A DNA stretch of 64,000 nt, taken from contig NZ_PJRS01000041.1 of assembly GCF_002858925.1 (NCBI RefSeq), positions 1 through 64,000 of the forward strand, read 5' to 3'. The position numbers and the translations under genes were made by a program. Source of the DNA: Caulobacter zeae. GTDB lineage: Bacteria; Pseudomonadota; Alphaproteobacteria; Caulobacterales; Caulobacteraceae. Shown piece after piece: positions 52,598 to 60,642 of this stretch (its first letter is position 1; each line of letters begins with the position of its first letter). The notes beneath the pieces were generated by a model. That model had not been told where the DNA came from. It did not search any database and saw only the letters and a list, made by a program, of their open reading frames with translations.

Positions 52598-52698
52598 GGC
52601 GCAGATGTTCCGCTTGCGACGCCTCGGGTCAACGGCGGGCAATAGCCGTTGTGCGTGCAGAGCCTGCGGACCGCGCCGTGCAGATCCCGTGCAGACAT

Positions 52699-52728
52699 AA
52701 AAAAGGGCGGCGCGAGATCGCGCCGCCC
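52699..52728 (-). terminator. Intrinsic terminator of the small heat-shock gene
   Basis: On the minus strand an 11-bp stem (GGGCGGCGCGA/TCGCGCCGCCC, arms 52705-52715 and 52718-52728) is followed by TTTTTT. It lies about 45 bases after the hsp20 stop. Confidence 0.88.
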
Positions 52729-52774
52729 GAAAGTCGGAGGGGAATTCAGAGAGAGAGAAAACGGTCGGTCGCGG

Positions 52775-53233
52775 TTAGGCGGCCTTTTCGCCTTCGATCA
52801 CGGCGGTGTCGGCGCCGGTGCTGATCGGGATGCTGCGAGGCTTGAGGGCTTCCGGCAGTTCGCGCTTGAGCGAGATGGCCAGCAGGCCGTCGGCCAGGGC
52901 CGCGTCGGTCACCACCACGTAGTCGGCCAGCTGGAAGCGGCGGTCGAAATTGCGCTCGGCGAGGCCGCGATGCAGGTAGCGCTTGGTCTCGTCGTTGGCC
53001 GCCTTGCGGCCCGAGACGGTCAGCAGGCCTTCCTTGGCTTCGATCGACAGCTCTTCCGGCTTGAAGCCGGCGACGGCGATCTCGATGCGGTAGGAATTCT
53101 CGTCGGTGCGCTCGATGTTGTAGGGCGGATAGCCGGAGGCGGCTTCGGTCTTGGCGGCGGCGTCGAGTTGCGCGGCCAGGCGGTCGAAGCCGACGAGCGA
53201 GCGGTACAGGGGCGACAGGTCGATAGTACGCAT
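52775..53233 (-). CDS. Small heat-shock protein, Hsp20/IbpA type
   Basis: A 152-residue alpha-crystallin chaperone. N-terminus MRTIDLSPLYRSLVGFDRL is typical of IbpA-like proteins. The crystallin domain spans about 38-128 (YPPYNIERTDENSYRIEIAVAGFKPEELSI, LLTVSGRK, YLHRGLAERNFDRRFQL, GLLAISLKRELPEALKPRSIPI). The C-terminal IPI supplies the I-x-I anchor. It holds aggregating proteins for refolding. An RNA thermometer hairpin covers its ribosome site. Confidence 0.95.
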   Translation of the reverse strand: MRTIDLSPLYRSLVGFDRLAAQLDAAAKTEAASGYPPYNIERTDENSYRIEIAVAGFKPEELSIEAKEGLLTVSGRKAANDETKRYLHRGLAERNFDRRFQLADYVVVTDAALADGLLAISLKRELPEALKPRSIPISTGADTAVIEGEKAA

Positions 53234-53241
53234 AAGTGTAG

Positions 53242-53263
53242 AACCTTCTCTTCAAGCAAGGTT
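53242..53263 (-). promoter_or_regulatory. ROSE-like RNA thermometer hairpin at the hsp20 ribosome site
   Basis: On the minus strand AACCTT pairs with AAGGTT; the 3' arm carries the Shine-Dalgarno AGAAGG ten bases before the ATG. The 5' arm continues CTTGCTT, matching the conserved TTGCT of ROSE elements, with a G opposite the SD guanine as in known ROSE structures. Heat melting would free the site. Upstream sequence to about 53330 can form more hairpins but the leader's 5' end is unknown. Confidence 0.65.
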
Positions 53264-53519
53264 GCAGTCAGTGTTCGAACCTTCGACGACCCGAAATCGG
53301 CCTCGTCTGTGATCCGGAAGGCCCGGCTGTCCAGCGCCTTCGGTTGAATAGTTGGGAGGTCGTTTTTCGACTTCAAGGGGTGCGGCGTTTTTGAATGCAG
53401 CCATCGCCCATCGTGGCTGATGCAAGCTGGACGGGCGAGAGGCCGGGCGGGCCGGAATCGCTTGATCGACCGCCACCCAAGGTTAAGGTCCGTCACCTCG
53501 ACGACGACGGAGACACACC

Positions 53520-54362
53520 ATGCCCGCCCGCCGCCACCTGCTGATCCTGGCCGCCGCCGCGGCCCTTGTTCCCGCCACCGGCGCCCTTGCCGCCGACGCC
53601 GCCCTGAAGGCGGCCGTGGCCTCGCCGGACCGCACGCCGGCCAGCGTCGCCCGCGACGGCGCCCGCCATCCCTACGAGAGCCTGGCGTTCTGGGGCCTCA
53701 AGCCCGGCCAGACCGTCATCGAGGTCTCGCCCGGCGGCGGCTACTGGACCGAGATCCTCGCGCCCTACGCCAAGGCTACGAAGGGGACCTATGTCGCCGG
53801 CGTCGCCGACCTGGCCAATCCCAAGCTGTCGGAAGGCGCCCGCAAGGGCCGCGCGGCTTTCGAGGCCCGCTTCGCCGACGAGGCCAAGTACGGCAAGGTC
53901 AAGTTCGTCGACTTCGGACCCGTCGCCGCGCCGCTGGGCGCGCCGGGCTCGGCCGACGTGGTGCTGACCGCCCGCAACGTCCACAACTGGACCGGCCGTC
54001 CGGGCGAGGTCGACAAGATCTTCGCCGACTTCTTCGCCGTGCTGAAGCCGGGCGGCGTGCTGGCCATCGAGGAGCACCGCGCCGAGCCGGCCGACGAGAA
54101 GAGCCCCGGCGCGGGCGGCTACATGGCCACCTCGACCGTTGTGGCCATCGCCGAGAAGGCCGGCTTCAAGCTCGACGCCAAGTCCGAGATCAACGCCAAC
54201 CCCAAGGACACCAAGGACCACCCCTTCGGCGTCTGGACCCTGCCGCCCACCCGCCAGTCGGCGCCGTCGGGCCAGCCGGCCGATCCCAACTTCGACCGCG
54301 CCAAGTACGACGCCATCGGCGAGAGCGACCGCATGACCCTGCGCTTCAAGAAGCCGGCGTGA
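53520..54362 (+). CDS. Exported methyltransferase-fold protein (COG4798-like), paralog 1
   Basis: A 280-residue protein with a cleavable signal (ALAADA, about 24-26). The class I methyltransferase core has VIEVSPGGGYWTEILAPYA (motif I, about 66-84), ADVVLTARNVHNW (motif IV-like), and LKPGGVLAIEEHR (post-motif). The conserved tail SEINANPKDTKDHPFGVWTL ends the protein. Export of a SAM-type enzyme is odd because SAM is cytoplasmic. Function is unknown. A terminator follows at 54388. Confidence 0.82.
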   Translation: MPARRHLLILAAAAALVPATGALAADAALKAAVASPDRTPASVARDGARHPYESLAFWGLKPGQTVIEVSPGGGYWTEILAPYAKATKGTYVAGVADLANPKLSEGARKGRAAFEARFADEAKYGKVKFVDFGPVAAPLGAPGSADVVLTARNVHNWTGRPGEVDKIFADFFAVLKPGGVLAIEEHRAEPADEKSPGAGGYMATSTVVAIAEKAGFKLDAKSEINANPKDTKDHPFGVWTLPPTRQSAPSGQPADPNFDRAKYDAIGESDRMTLRFKKPA

Positions 54363-54387
54363 TCGGGCGTCGCCGTTTGGACCCGGA

Positions 54388-54411
54388 GCCCGCGTTCCGC
54401 GGGCGTCTTTT
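54388..54411 (+). terminator. Intrinsic terminator between the two methyltransferase-fold genes
   Basis: GCCCGCG (54388-54394) and CGCGGGC (54398-54404) form a perfect 7-bp stem with a TTC loop, followed by GTCTTTT. It would limit co-transcription of the two paralogs. Confidence 0.75.
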
Positions 54412-54440
54412 GGTCAAGGTCGCGGTCTAGGCTGGGATCC

Positions 54441-55361
54441 ATGCGTAACGGGGGATCGATGGACCCAGTCTCTTCCTGGTCGCGTCGCGGCCTGCTCGTC
54501 GCCGCCGGTGCGGCGGGCCTCGTCGGCTGCGGCCGCAAGAAGGACGAACCGGCCGCCAAGGCCGAGGCGCCCAAGCCCGCCGCCGCCAAGGGCGGGGCGT
54601 CCACCCTGGCCGGCGCCGTGGCCGGTGATTGGCGCAGCAGCGCCGACAAGGCCCGCGACGCCTGGCGTCATCCGGTGCAGAGCCTGGAGTTCTGGGAAAT
54701 CCAGCCCGGCCAGACCGTGGTCGAGTTCTGGCCCGGCGCGGGCTGGTACTCCGACATCCTGGCGCCGTTCCTGGCCTCGACCGGGGGCAAGCTCTACGAA
54801 GCGGTGCTCGAGGCCGACCCGGCCGATCCGGCCGCCGCCGAGATCGTCGCCGCTTACCGTCGCAAGCTGGAGGCCAAGCCGAAGCTCTACGGCAAGGTCG
54901 ACATCACCACCTTCGGCCGCGGCAGCGGCCCCGTGGCGCCGGCCGGAACCGCCGACCGCGTGCTGTTCCTGCGCAACCTGCACAACTGGATGGCCGGCGG
55001 CATCGCCGAGAAGGCCTTCAAGGACGCCCTGGCGGCGCTGAAGCCGGGCGGCATTCTCGGCGTCGAGGAGCACCGGGGCGAGCCCGGTCGCGTGCAGGAC
55101 GTGCTGGCCGCCGACGGCTATGTGCAGCAGGCCTATGTCGAGCAACTGGCCAAGGAGGCCGGCTTTGTCCTGGCCGGGTCCAGCGAGATCAACGCCAACC
55201 CCAAGGACACCAAGGACCACCCGTTCGGCGTCTGGACGCTGCCGCCGACCCGCCTGTCGGCGCCGCGCGGCGAGCCGGCCGAGCCCGATTTCGATCACGC
55301 CAAGTACGACGCCATAGGGGAGAGCGACCGCATGACCCTCAAGTTCGTGAAGCCGAAGTGA
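54441..55361 (+). CDS. Lipoprotein methyltransferase-fold protein (COG4798-like), paralog 2
   Basis: A 306-residue paralog of the preceding gene. The leader SRRGLLVAAGAAGLVGC combines a Tat-like twin arginine with a lipobox Cys (about residue 30). Motif I reads VVEFWPGAGWYSDILAPFL, with LKPGGILGVEEHRGE later, and the C-terminal 60 residues are nearly the same as in paralog 1. An internal ATG at 54459 is an alternative start. Like its neighbour it would sit outside the cytoplasm; SAM-independent function or a degenerate site is possible. Confidence 0.82.
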   Translation: MRNGGSMDPVSSWSRRGLLVAAGAAGLVGCGRKKDEPAAKAEAPKPAAAKGGASTLAGAVAGDWRSSADKARDAWRHPVQSLEFWEIQPGQTVVEFWPGAGWYSDILAPFLASTGGKLYEAVLEADPADPAAAEIVAAYRRKLEAKPKLYGKVDITTFGRGSGPVAPAGTADRVLFLRNLHNWMAGGIAEKAFKDALAALKPGGILGVEEHRGEPGRVQDVLAADGYVQQAYVEQLAKEAGFVLAGSSEINANPKDTKDHPFGVWTLPPTRLSAPRGEPAEPDFDHAKYDAIGESDRMTLKFVKPK

Positions 55362-56026
55362 GCGCCCGCATCGCGCGGTGCGCGCTGGTCGCCGCGGCCC
55401 TGGCCCTGGTCGCCGGTTCGGCGGCCCTGGCCCAGGGCTCCAAGATCGCTCCGGCCGACAAGGTGTTCGCCTATCTGGAGAACTTCCTGAAGGTGCCCGC
55501 GCAGGAGCGGGCGCGCACCCGGGTCGCCTACGCCCTCAGCCGTGACGGCAAGCCGGCGGCCGGCCTGAAGGCGACGCTGATCGAGACGAGCGGCGCGCGT
55601 ACGCCGCTGCCGATCGGCGCCGACGGCCGCTTCGAGCGCCTGCCGACGCTGGCCCAGCTTCAGGGCGGGGCCAAGATCGAGTTCGAAGCGCCCGCCGACG
55701 CCAAGTTCGGCTCGACGCTGGTCATCGAGCCGGTGCTGAAACCGGCGGCCGAGTACGAGGTCGCCGAGCTGAAGACCGTGCTCGACTCGACCAACGGCGT
55801 CATCGGCAAGGCGGCGGGCCCCATGGCCATGCTGGCTCCGAAGATGACGGGTTTCGGCTTTGCGGGGGCTGCGAGCGGCGTCGTGATCGGCGCCGACGGC
55901 AAGTCGCAATCCCTGCCGTTGTCGGGCAAGACGCCGATCCTGCGCCTGGCCGACTTCAAGGGCGCGACCCGCGTGCGGTTGTCCGGAACCCCTGCGCGGG
56001 TGGGTTTCATCCAGAGCAAAAAATAG
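55358..56026 (+). CDS. Hypothetical exported protein
   Basis: A 222-residue protein with a signal peptide (about 1-26, ALA/QG). The mature part (ADKVFAYLENFLKVPAQERARTRVAYALSRDGKPA) has no recognised domain but looks beta-rich. The GTG start overlaps the stop of the lipoprotein gene (GTGA), so the two are probably produced together. Confidence 0.72.
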   Translation: MSARIARCALVAAALALVAGSAALAQGSKIAPADKVFAYLENFLKVPAQERARTRVAYALSRDGKPAAGLKATLIETSGARTPLPIGADGRFERLPTLAQLQGGAKIEFEAPADAKFGSTLVIEPVLKPAAEYEVAELKTVLDSTNGVIGKAAGPMAMLAPKMTGFGFAGAASGVVIGADGKSQSLPLSGKTPILRLADFKGATRVRLSGTPARVGFIQSKK

Positions 56027-56135
56027 CGTGGAGAGCGTCTGAACGGTGTTTACTTGCGGCCCGGCTCCGGCCAGGGTGCCCACCAAGTTTTCACGCGCAG
56101 AACGCTCAAGCGCAGAAAAGAGGGAGACAGCGTTT

Positions 56136-56444
56136 ATGGCCACGTTGCAGGAAATCACCGACAAGATCAAAACCGCCGTGGGCGACGACAGCGGCCTGGG
56201 CAAGAGCCTGAAGTTCGACCTGAAGGGCGAAGGCGTCATCCTCATCGACGGCGGCTCGGTCTCGAACGATGACGGCCCGGCCGACCTGACCATGACCCTG
56301 TCGAAGGAAGACTTCCTGGCCATCGGCGCCGGCTCGCTCGACCCGACCATGGCCGTCATGACCGGCAAGCTGAAGCTGTCGGACATGGGCGCGGCGATGG
56401 CGCTGCAGTCCAAGATGGCGGCGCTGTTCTCGAAGCTCCGCTAA
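56136..56444 (+). CDS. SCP2 sterol-binding domain protein
   Basis: A 102-residue stand-alone SCP2 domain: SLKFDLKGEGVILIDGGSVSNDDGPADLTMTLSKEDFLAIGAGSLDPTMAVMTGKLKLSGD-like core ending in ALQSKMAALFSKLR. The fold binds lipids or acyl-CoA in a hydrophobic tunnel. GAGGGAGA gives a good ribosome site. Three bases separate it from the hydrolase gene, linking it to lipid metabolism. Confidence 0.88.
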   Translation: MATLQEITDKIKTAVGDDSGLGKSLKFDLKGEGVILIDGGSVSNDDGPADLTMTLSKEDFLAIGAGSLDPTMAVMTGKLKLSDMGAAMALQSKMAALFSKLR

Positions 56445-56447
56445 GCC

Positions 56448-57392
56448 ATGGGGGAACCTGCGCCGCTGGTCTCGATTCCCGAGGCGCCGGTTCCCGACCA
56501 CGGCCAGGCCGAATGGTTTTCCGGCGCGGATGGGGCGACCCTCCGCGCCGCTTTATTTTCGCCCGTGGGCGAAGCTCGTGGTTCGGTGGTGGTCAGCCCC
56601 GGCCGAAGCGAGCCGATCGAGAAATACTACGAGGTCGTCGACGACCTGCTGGCGCGGGGCTTCGTCGTCCTGGTGCACGACTGGCGAGGGCAGGGGCTCT
56701 CGCACCGGGCCTTGCCCGATCGCCTGAAGGGCCATGCGGCCGGCTTCCATGATTTCGTCGGCGACTACCAGGCCCTGCTGGCGGCCTTCGAGACTCGTCT
56801 GCCCAAGCCCTGGATCGCCCTGGGGCACTCGATGGGCGGCTGCCTGACCAGCCTCGTCCTGGCCCATGGCGAGACGCGGTTCTCCGCCTGCGTGCTGTCG
56901 GCCCCGATGCTGGGGCTGAACACCGGCGGCAAGCCGGCCGCCATGGCCCGCGCCCTGGCCTGGCTGGCGGCGCGCACGCCGTTGCGCGGCGGTTACGTGC
57001 TGGGCGATGTCGGCGATCCCTTCAAGCACGTCTTCCCGCAGGACGCCCTGACTCACGACGCGGCCCGCTACGCCCGCCATCAGGCCCAGATCCGGGCCTG
57101 CCCGGACATCGCGCTGGGCGGCATCACCTGGGGCTGGACCGATTTCGCCTTTTCCGCCTGCGAGTGGCTGGTCCGCTCCAAGGGCGTGGAAGCCATCACC
57201 ATCCCGGTGACCATCGTCGGCGCCGGGGTCGACACCCGTGTCCTGACCTCGGCCCAGAAGGCCATCGCCGCCCGCATCCCCAAGGGCCGCTATGTCGAGA
57301 TCGAGGACGCCTTCCACGAGATCCTGATCGAGACCGACGACCGCCGCGCGCGGTTCTGGGCGGCTTTTGATGAGACGGTGGCAGGCCTCTAG
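56448..57392 (+). CDS. Alpha/beta hydrolase, monoacylglycerol lipase/lysophospholipase-like
   Basis: A 314-residue serine hydrolase. The oxyanion segment VVSPGRSEPIEKYYEVVDDLLARGF is followed by DWRGQGLSHR and the nucleophile elbow GHSMGG (Ser near residue 128). The acid Asp is probably in VGAGVDTRV and the His in EDAFHEIL near the end. No signal peptide. It resembles the PldB/Hydrolase_4 family. Confidence 0.88.
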   Translation: MGEPAPLVSIPEAPVPDHGQAEWFSGADGATLRAALFSPVGEARGSVVVSPGRSEPIEKYYEVVDDLLARGFVVLVHDWRGQGLSHRALPDRLKGHAAGFHDFVGDYQALLAAFETRLPKPWIALGHSMGGCLTSLVLAHGETRFSACVLSAPMLGLNTGGKPAAMARALAWLAARTPLRGGYVLGDVGDPFKHVFPQDALTHDAARYARHQAQIRACPDIALGGITWGWTDFAFSACEWLVRSKGVEAITIPVTIVGAGVDTRVLTSAQKAIAARIPKGRYVEIEDAFHEILIETDDRRARFWAAFDETVAGL

Positions 57393-57525
57393 ATCCTCCC
57401 CCTCTGGGGGAGGTGGCCCGGAGGGCCGGAGGGGGACGTCTTCAGCTTTCGAGGCGGCAGCGGGCTCATCAGCCACCCCCCCCCTCCGTCGGCTTCGCCG
57501 ACACCTCCCCCAGAGGGGGAGGATC
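57392..57525. repeat. Palindromic intergenic repeat, A/A' variant
   Basis: An inverted A unit (57392-57435, CTCCCCCTCTGGGGGAG with GGCCCGGAGGGCC) and a variant unit (about 57475-57525, GTCGGCTTCGCCGAC with CTCCCCCAGAGGGGGAG) enclose about 40 bases. It lies between the convergent hydrolase and hisN genes; the A unit begins at the last base of the hydrolase stop. Confidence 0.78.
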
Positions 57526-57533
57526 TTTGGCTC

Positions 57534-58373
57534 TTATTTCGCAGACCGCTTCAGCGCCACGAGCGCCTCGTCCAGGACGCGCTGGTCGCCGGCGATGGCC
57601 ATCTGGCCGCCGTGCTGGCCGACCGGCGCGCCGCGCCAGTCGGTGACGACGCCGCCGGCGCCTTCGATCAGGGGGATGGCGGCCTCGACGTCCCAGCTCT
57701 TGAGACCGGCTTCGATGACCATGTCCATCGTGCCGGCCGCGACCATGGCGTAGGCGTAGGCGTCGCAGCCCAGGCGGGCCAGCTTGGCGGCCGCGCGCAC
57801 CTGGCGCCAGGCCCCCAGTTCGGCGCCGTCGAAGCAGGCTTCAGGATCGGTGGTGGCGATGATGGCGTCGGTCAGCACGGCGCAGGGACGCACGCGCAGG
57901 GCCTTTTCGCCGCCGCGCGACAGCAGGCGCGAGCCCAGGGCGGGCGAGCCGACATAGAGTTCGCCGATATAGGGCTGGCCGATCGAACCTAGAACGGGAC
58001 GGCCCTGATGGCGCAGGCCGATCAGAGTGGTCCACAGCGGCAGGCCCGAGATGAAGGCGCGCGTGCCGTCGACGGGATCCAGCACCCAGACGAACTCGGC
58101 GTCCGGGCGGTCCTCGCCGTATTCCTCGCCGATCACGCCGTGCTCGGGAAAGCGCTCGGCGATCAGCTTGCGGATGGCCGCTTCGGCGCCGCGGTCGGCC
58201 TCGGTGACGGGATCGAACGCCGCGTGGGTGTCGCGCGGCAGGTTCTTGCCGGCCGCCTTGTCTTCGAGCCCGTGGTCGGACCGGAACAGCGGCAGGATCG
58301 CTCCTGCGGAGGCGCTGTTGAGCTCGACGATGAAGGCGTCGAGGGCGGCGAGGCGATCGGCGGAGAGCGTCAT
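57534..58373 (-). CDS. hisN: Histidinol-phosphatase of the inositol monophosphatase family
   Basis: A 279-residue IMPase-fold enzyme. Metal and substrate motifs are DPVTEADRGAE near 53, GVIGEEYG near 78, WVLDPVDGTRAFISGLP near 95 and LKSWDVEAAIPLIEGAGG near 225. The DGTRAFI variant (rather than DGT.NF) is typical of HisN, which dephosphorylates L-histidinol phosphate. General inositol-phosphatase activity is the alternative. Confidence 0.88.
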   Translation of the reverse strand: MTLSADRLAALDAFIVELNSASAGAILPLFRSDHGLEDKAAGKNLPRDTHAAFDPVTEADRGAEAAIRKLIAERFPEHGVIGEEYGEDRPDAEFVWVLDPVDGTRAFISGLPLWTTLIGLRHQGRPVLGSIGQPYIGELYVGSPALGSRLLSRGGEKALRVRPCAVLTDAIIATTDPEACFDGAELGAWRQVRAAAKLARLGCDAYAYAMVAAGTMDMVIEAGLKSWDVEAAIPLIEGAGGVVTDWRGAPVGQHGGQMAIAGDQRVLDEALVALKRSAK

Positions 58374-58426
58374 GGGCGCAGGCTTTAGCCCGCCTTGGCC
58401 CAGGACGCTACTCCACTGAAGCCGGC

Positions 58427-58819
58427 TCAGGCTTCGAGTTGCTCGACGCCGTTCAGCGACTTGGCCAGGTCCAGCAGCCGGCGGCGCGGACGCTCGCCCA
58501 GCAGGTAGTAGGCCCGGATCAGGTCGATCGTCTCCTTGCGGGCGAACATCTCGCCGCCTTCGGAGTCGTTGCTGGCCGTCGGTGCGGTGTCGCGAGCGAC
58601 CGCCGACAGGCCGTCATAGAAGTAGCCGACCGGCACTTCCAGCGCCTCGGACAGCTGCCACAGGCGGGCGGCCGAGATGCGGTTGGCGCCGCATTCGTAC
58701 TTCTGGATCTGCTGGAAGCGCACGCCGACGGCGCCGGCCAGTTGCTGCTGGGTCAGGCCGAGCAGCCGGCGACGGCGGCGAAGACGCTTGCCCAGGTGAG
58801 TGTCGATGTCGTTGCCCAT
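58427..58819 (-). CDS. XRE-family helix-turn-helix regulator
   Basis: A 130-residue DNA-binding protein. The HTH spans about 9-65 (LGKRLRRRRRLLGLTQQQLAGAVGVRFQQIQKYECGANRISAARLWQLSEAL) and is followed by FYDGL and a helical tail (ETIDLIRAYYLLGERPRRRLLDLAKSL). This compact form is very common in alphaproteobacteria. Target unknown. It lies upstream of hisN in the same orientation with a 53-base gap. Confidence 0.88.
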   Translation of the reverse strand: MGNDIDTHLGKRLRRRRRLLGLTQQQLAGAVGVRFQQIQKYECGANRISAARLWQLSEALEVPVGYFYDGLSAVARDTAPTASNDSEGGEMFARKETIDLIRAYYLLGERPRRRLLDLAKSLNGVEQLEA

Positions 58820-58983
58820 GATGTGGACCCTTGACCCCCGATGGCTTTTCCCCCGTCCCGAAACGGAACGGTCTGCCCTGACAGCCGCAAGTCGCGCGCC
58901 AAGCGAAGCTCGCTCGCCCGACGGGATCGGGAAGCGCCGGCGCCACAGTTCCGCCGCCGGCCAAGTCGAGCTAGTAAGGGCCG

Positions 58984-59919
58984 ATGTCCAACGACCGTGT
59001 TTCCCCCACCCAAGACTTCCTCTGGCGCCTCGAGGCGTTCGGCTATGACCTGTTCATGGGTCTGTTCCGGCTCCTGGGCGTGGATGCGGCCTCGGCCCTG
59101 GGCGGGTGGTTTGGGCGCACGTTCGGACCGCTGAGCGGCGCCCACAAGGTGGCCGACCGCAACCTGCGGCTGGCGTTCCCGCAAAAGGACGCCGCCTGGC
59201 GCGCCGACATGCTGCGCCGGCAGTGGGACGGCCTTGGGCGCACGTTCGGCGAGTTCCCGCTGATGGACAAGCTGTTGCCCTCCACGGGCCGGGTCGAGGT
59301 GGTGGGCGCCGAGCGCCTGGCCCAGATCGCCCGCGACAGCGAGCCTGTGGTGTTCGTTTCGGGCCACCTGTCGAACTGGGAAGTGATGCCGGCGGCGATC
59401 GTCGATTCCGGCGTCACCTGCCAGATGACCTATCGCGCGGCCAACAACCCCTACATCGACGAGCGTATCAAGAAGAGCCGCTTCCGCTACGGCGTACGCC
59501 TGTTCGCCCCCAAGGGCGGCGATGGCGCGCGCGAACTGCTGGACGCCATGAAGCGCGGCGAGTCGGTGGCTCTGATGAACGACCAGAAGTTCAACGGCGG
59601 AGTCGCCGCTCCATTCTTCGGCCACGACTCGCGCACCGCGCCGGGGCCCACGCGCCTGGCCATCCGTTTCGGCACGGTGCTGCAGCCGATGTCGGTGCAG
59701 CGCACCAAGGGCGCGCACTTCCGCGCCGTGGTCCACGATCCGATCATCCCGCCCAGCACCGGCGATCGCAGCGCCGACATCGAGGCCGGCGTGCGCATGG
59801 TCAATGCCTTCATGGAAGACCGCATCCGCGAGCGCCCGGAAGAGTGGTTCTGGGTCCACCGCCGCTGGCCCAACGAGGTCTATGCGGCGCTGCTGGCGGG
59901 CGAGATCAGCACGAACTGA
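58984..59919 (+). CDS. LpxL/HtrB-type lipid A biosynthesis acyltransferase
   Basis: A 311-residue inner-membrane acyltransferase that adds a secondary acyl chain to the lipid A precursor. One hydrophobic segment lies near 20-45. The catalytic HxxxxE motif is in SGHLSNWEVMP (about residue 125), with GVRLFAPKGGDGARELLDAMKRGESVALMNDQKFNGG and APFFGHDSRTAPGPTRLA after it. The C-terminal WFWVHRRWP is diagnostic. It is divergent from the XRE gene. Confidence 0.92.
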   Translation: MSNDRVSPTQDFLWRLEAFGYDLFMGLFRLLGVDAASALGGWFGRTFGPLSGAHKVADRNLRLAFPQKDAAWRADMLRRQWDGLGRTFGEFPLMDKLLPSTGRVEVVGAERLAQIARDSEPVVFVSGHLSNWEVMPAAIVDSGVTCQMTYRAANNPYIDERIKKSRFRYGVRLFAPKGGDGARELLDAMKRGESVALMNDQKFNGGVAAPFFGHDSRTAPGPTRLAIRFGTVLQPMSVQRTKGAHFRAVVHDPIIPPSTGDRSADIEAGVRMVNAFMEDRIRERPEEWFWVHRRWPNEVYAALLAGEISTN

Positions 59920-59931
59920 GGCGCGCTCTGC

Positions 59932-60023
59932 GTCCTCCTCGCCCTTCGACGGGCTCAGGGTGAGGAAGAGGGCGGGCGTCGCGGTCGAAACCTCATTCCG
60001 AGCCTGTCGAAGGACGAGGTTTC
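59932..60023. repeat. Palindromic repeat, CCTTCGAC-GGGCTCAGG family
   Basis: A hairpin unit (59932-59967, CCTCGCCCTTCGACGGGCTC...GTGAGG) and an inverted unit (about 59988-60020, CCGAGCCTGTCGAAGGACG) are related to the pair at 46072-46164. It fills the convergent gap between the acyltransferase and response-regulator genes. Confidence 0.75.
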
Positions 60024-60029
60024 GCGCCC

Positions 60030-60536
60030 CTAAAGCTCGATCGCGCCCTTGTCGGTGCCTCGACGGAACGGGCCGCCGTAGTGCGGGTCCTGGCGGCGGC
60101 GGCGGCAGGGGCCGAAATAGTCGCCGCTGCGGATGAATGGCCGCGGCTTGAAGATCACCATGTCGATGCGGTCGAGCAGCGAGCGGGCCGTGACCGGCTT
60201 GACGACGATCTCGGTGACGCCGGCGTCACGGGCCTCGAACACCCGGTGCCGCTCGGCGAAGCCCGTCAGCATGATGATCGGCAGGAACGGGTCGGGGCTG
60301 TCGGGCGAATTGCGCACCAGCTGGGTGAACTGCACCCCGTCCAGCGGCGACATCTTGAAGTCGACGATGGCGATGTCGATCTGGCGATCCTTCAGGATCT
60401 GCAGGCCCTCGGCGCCGTCGATCGCCTCATGCACATGGCGCACGCCGACCCCTTTCAGGATCGTGCTGACGATCGCCCGCATGTGGTGGTTATCGTCCAC
60501 CAGGAGGAAACGGAGCTTGTCGAGCACCGCGGACAT
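60030..60536 (-). CDS. Single-domain response regulator with a basic C-terminal tail
   Basis: A 168-residue CheY-like protein. Acidic D14-D15, phospho-acceptor D59 (IVDFKMSPLDG), Thr in IMLTGF and Lys in VVKPV are all present. After the receiver (about 130) a tail RPFIRSGDYFGPCRRRRQDP follows, seen in an alphaproteobacterial subgroup; its role is unknown. No kinase gene is adjacent. Confidence 0.87.
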   Translation of the reverse strand: MSAVLDKLRFLLVDDNHHMRAIVSTILKGVGVRHVHEAIDGAEGLQILKDRQIDIAIVDFKMSPLDGVQFTQLVRNSPDSPDPFLPIIMLTGFAERHRVFEARDAGVTEIVVKPVTARSLLDRIDMVIFKPRPFIRSGDYFGPCRRRRQDPHYGGPFRRGTDKGAIEL

Positions 60537-60642
60537 GCGGGATTACGCCTCATACGCGAGTTTCAAAAGCGGGGCTGGGGATAACCATAACCGAGCGGGC
60601 CTGTCGATAGGGGGTGTCCCGAAATGGTCAAGTTTGATCGCG

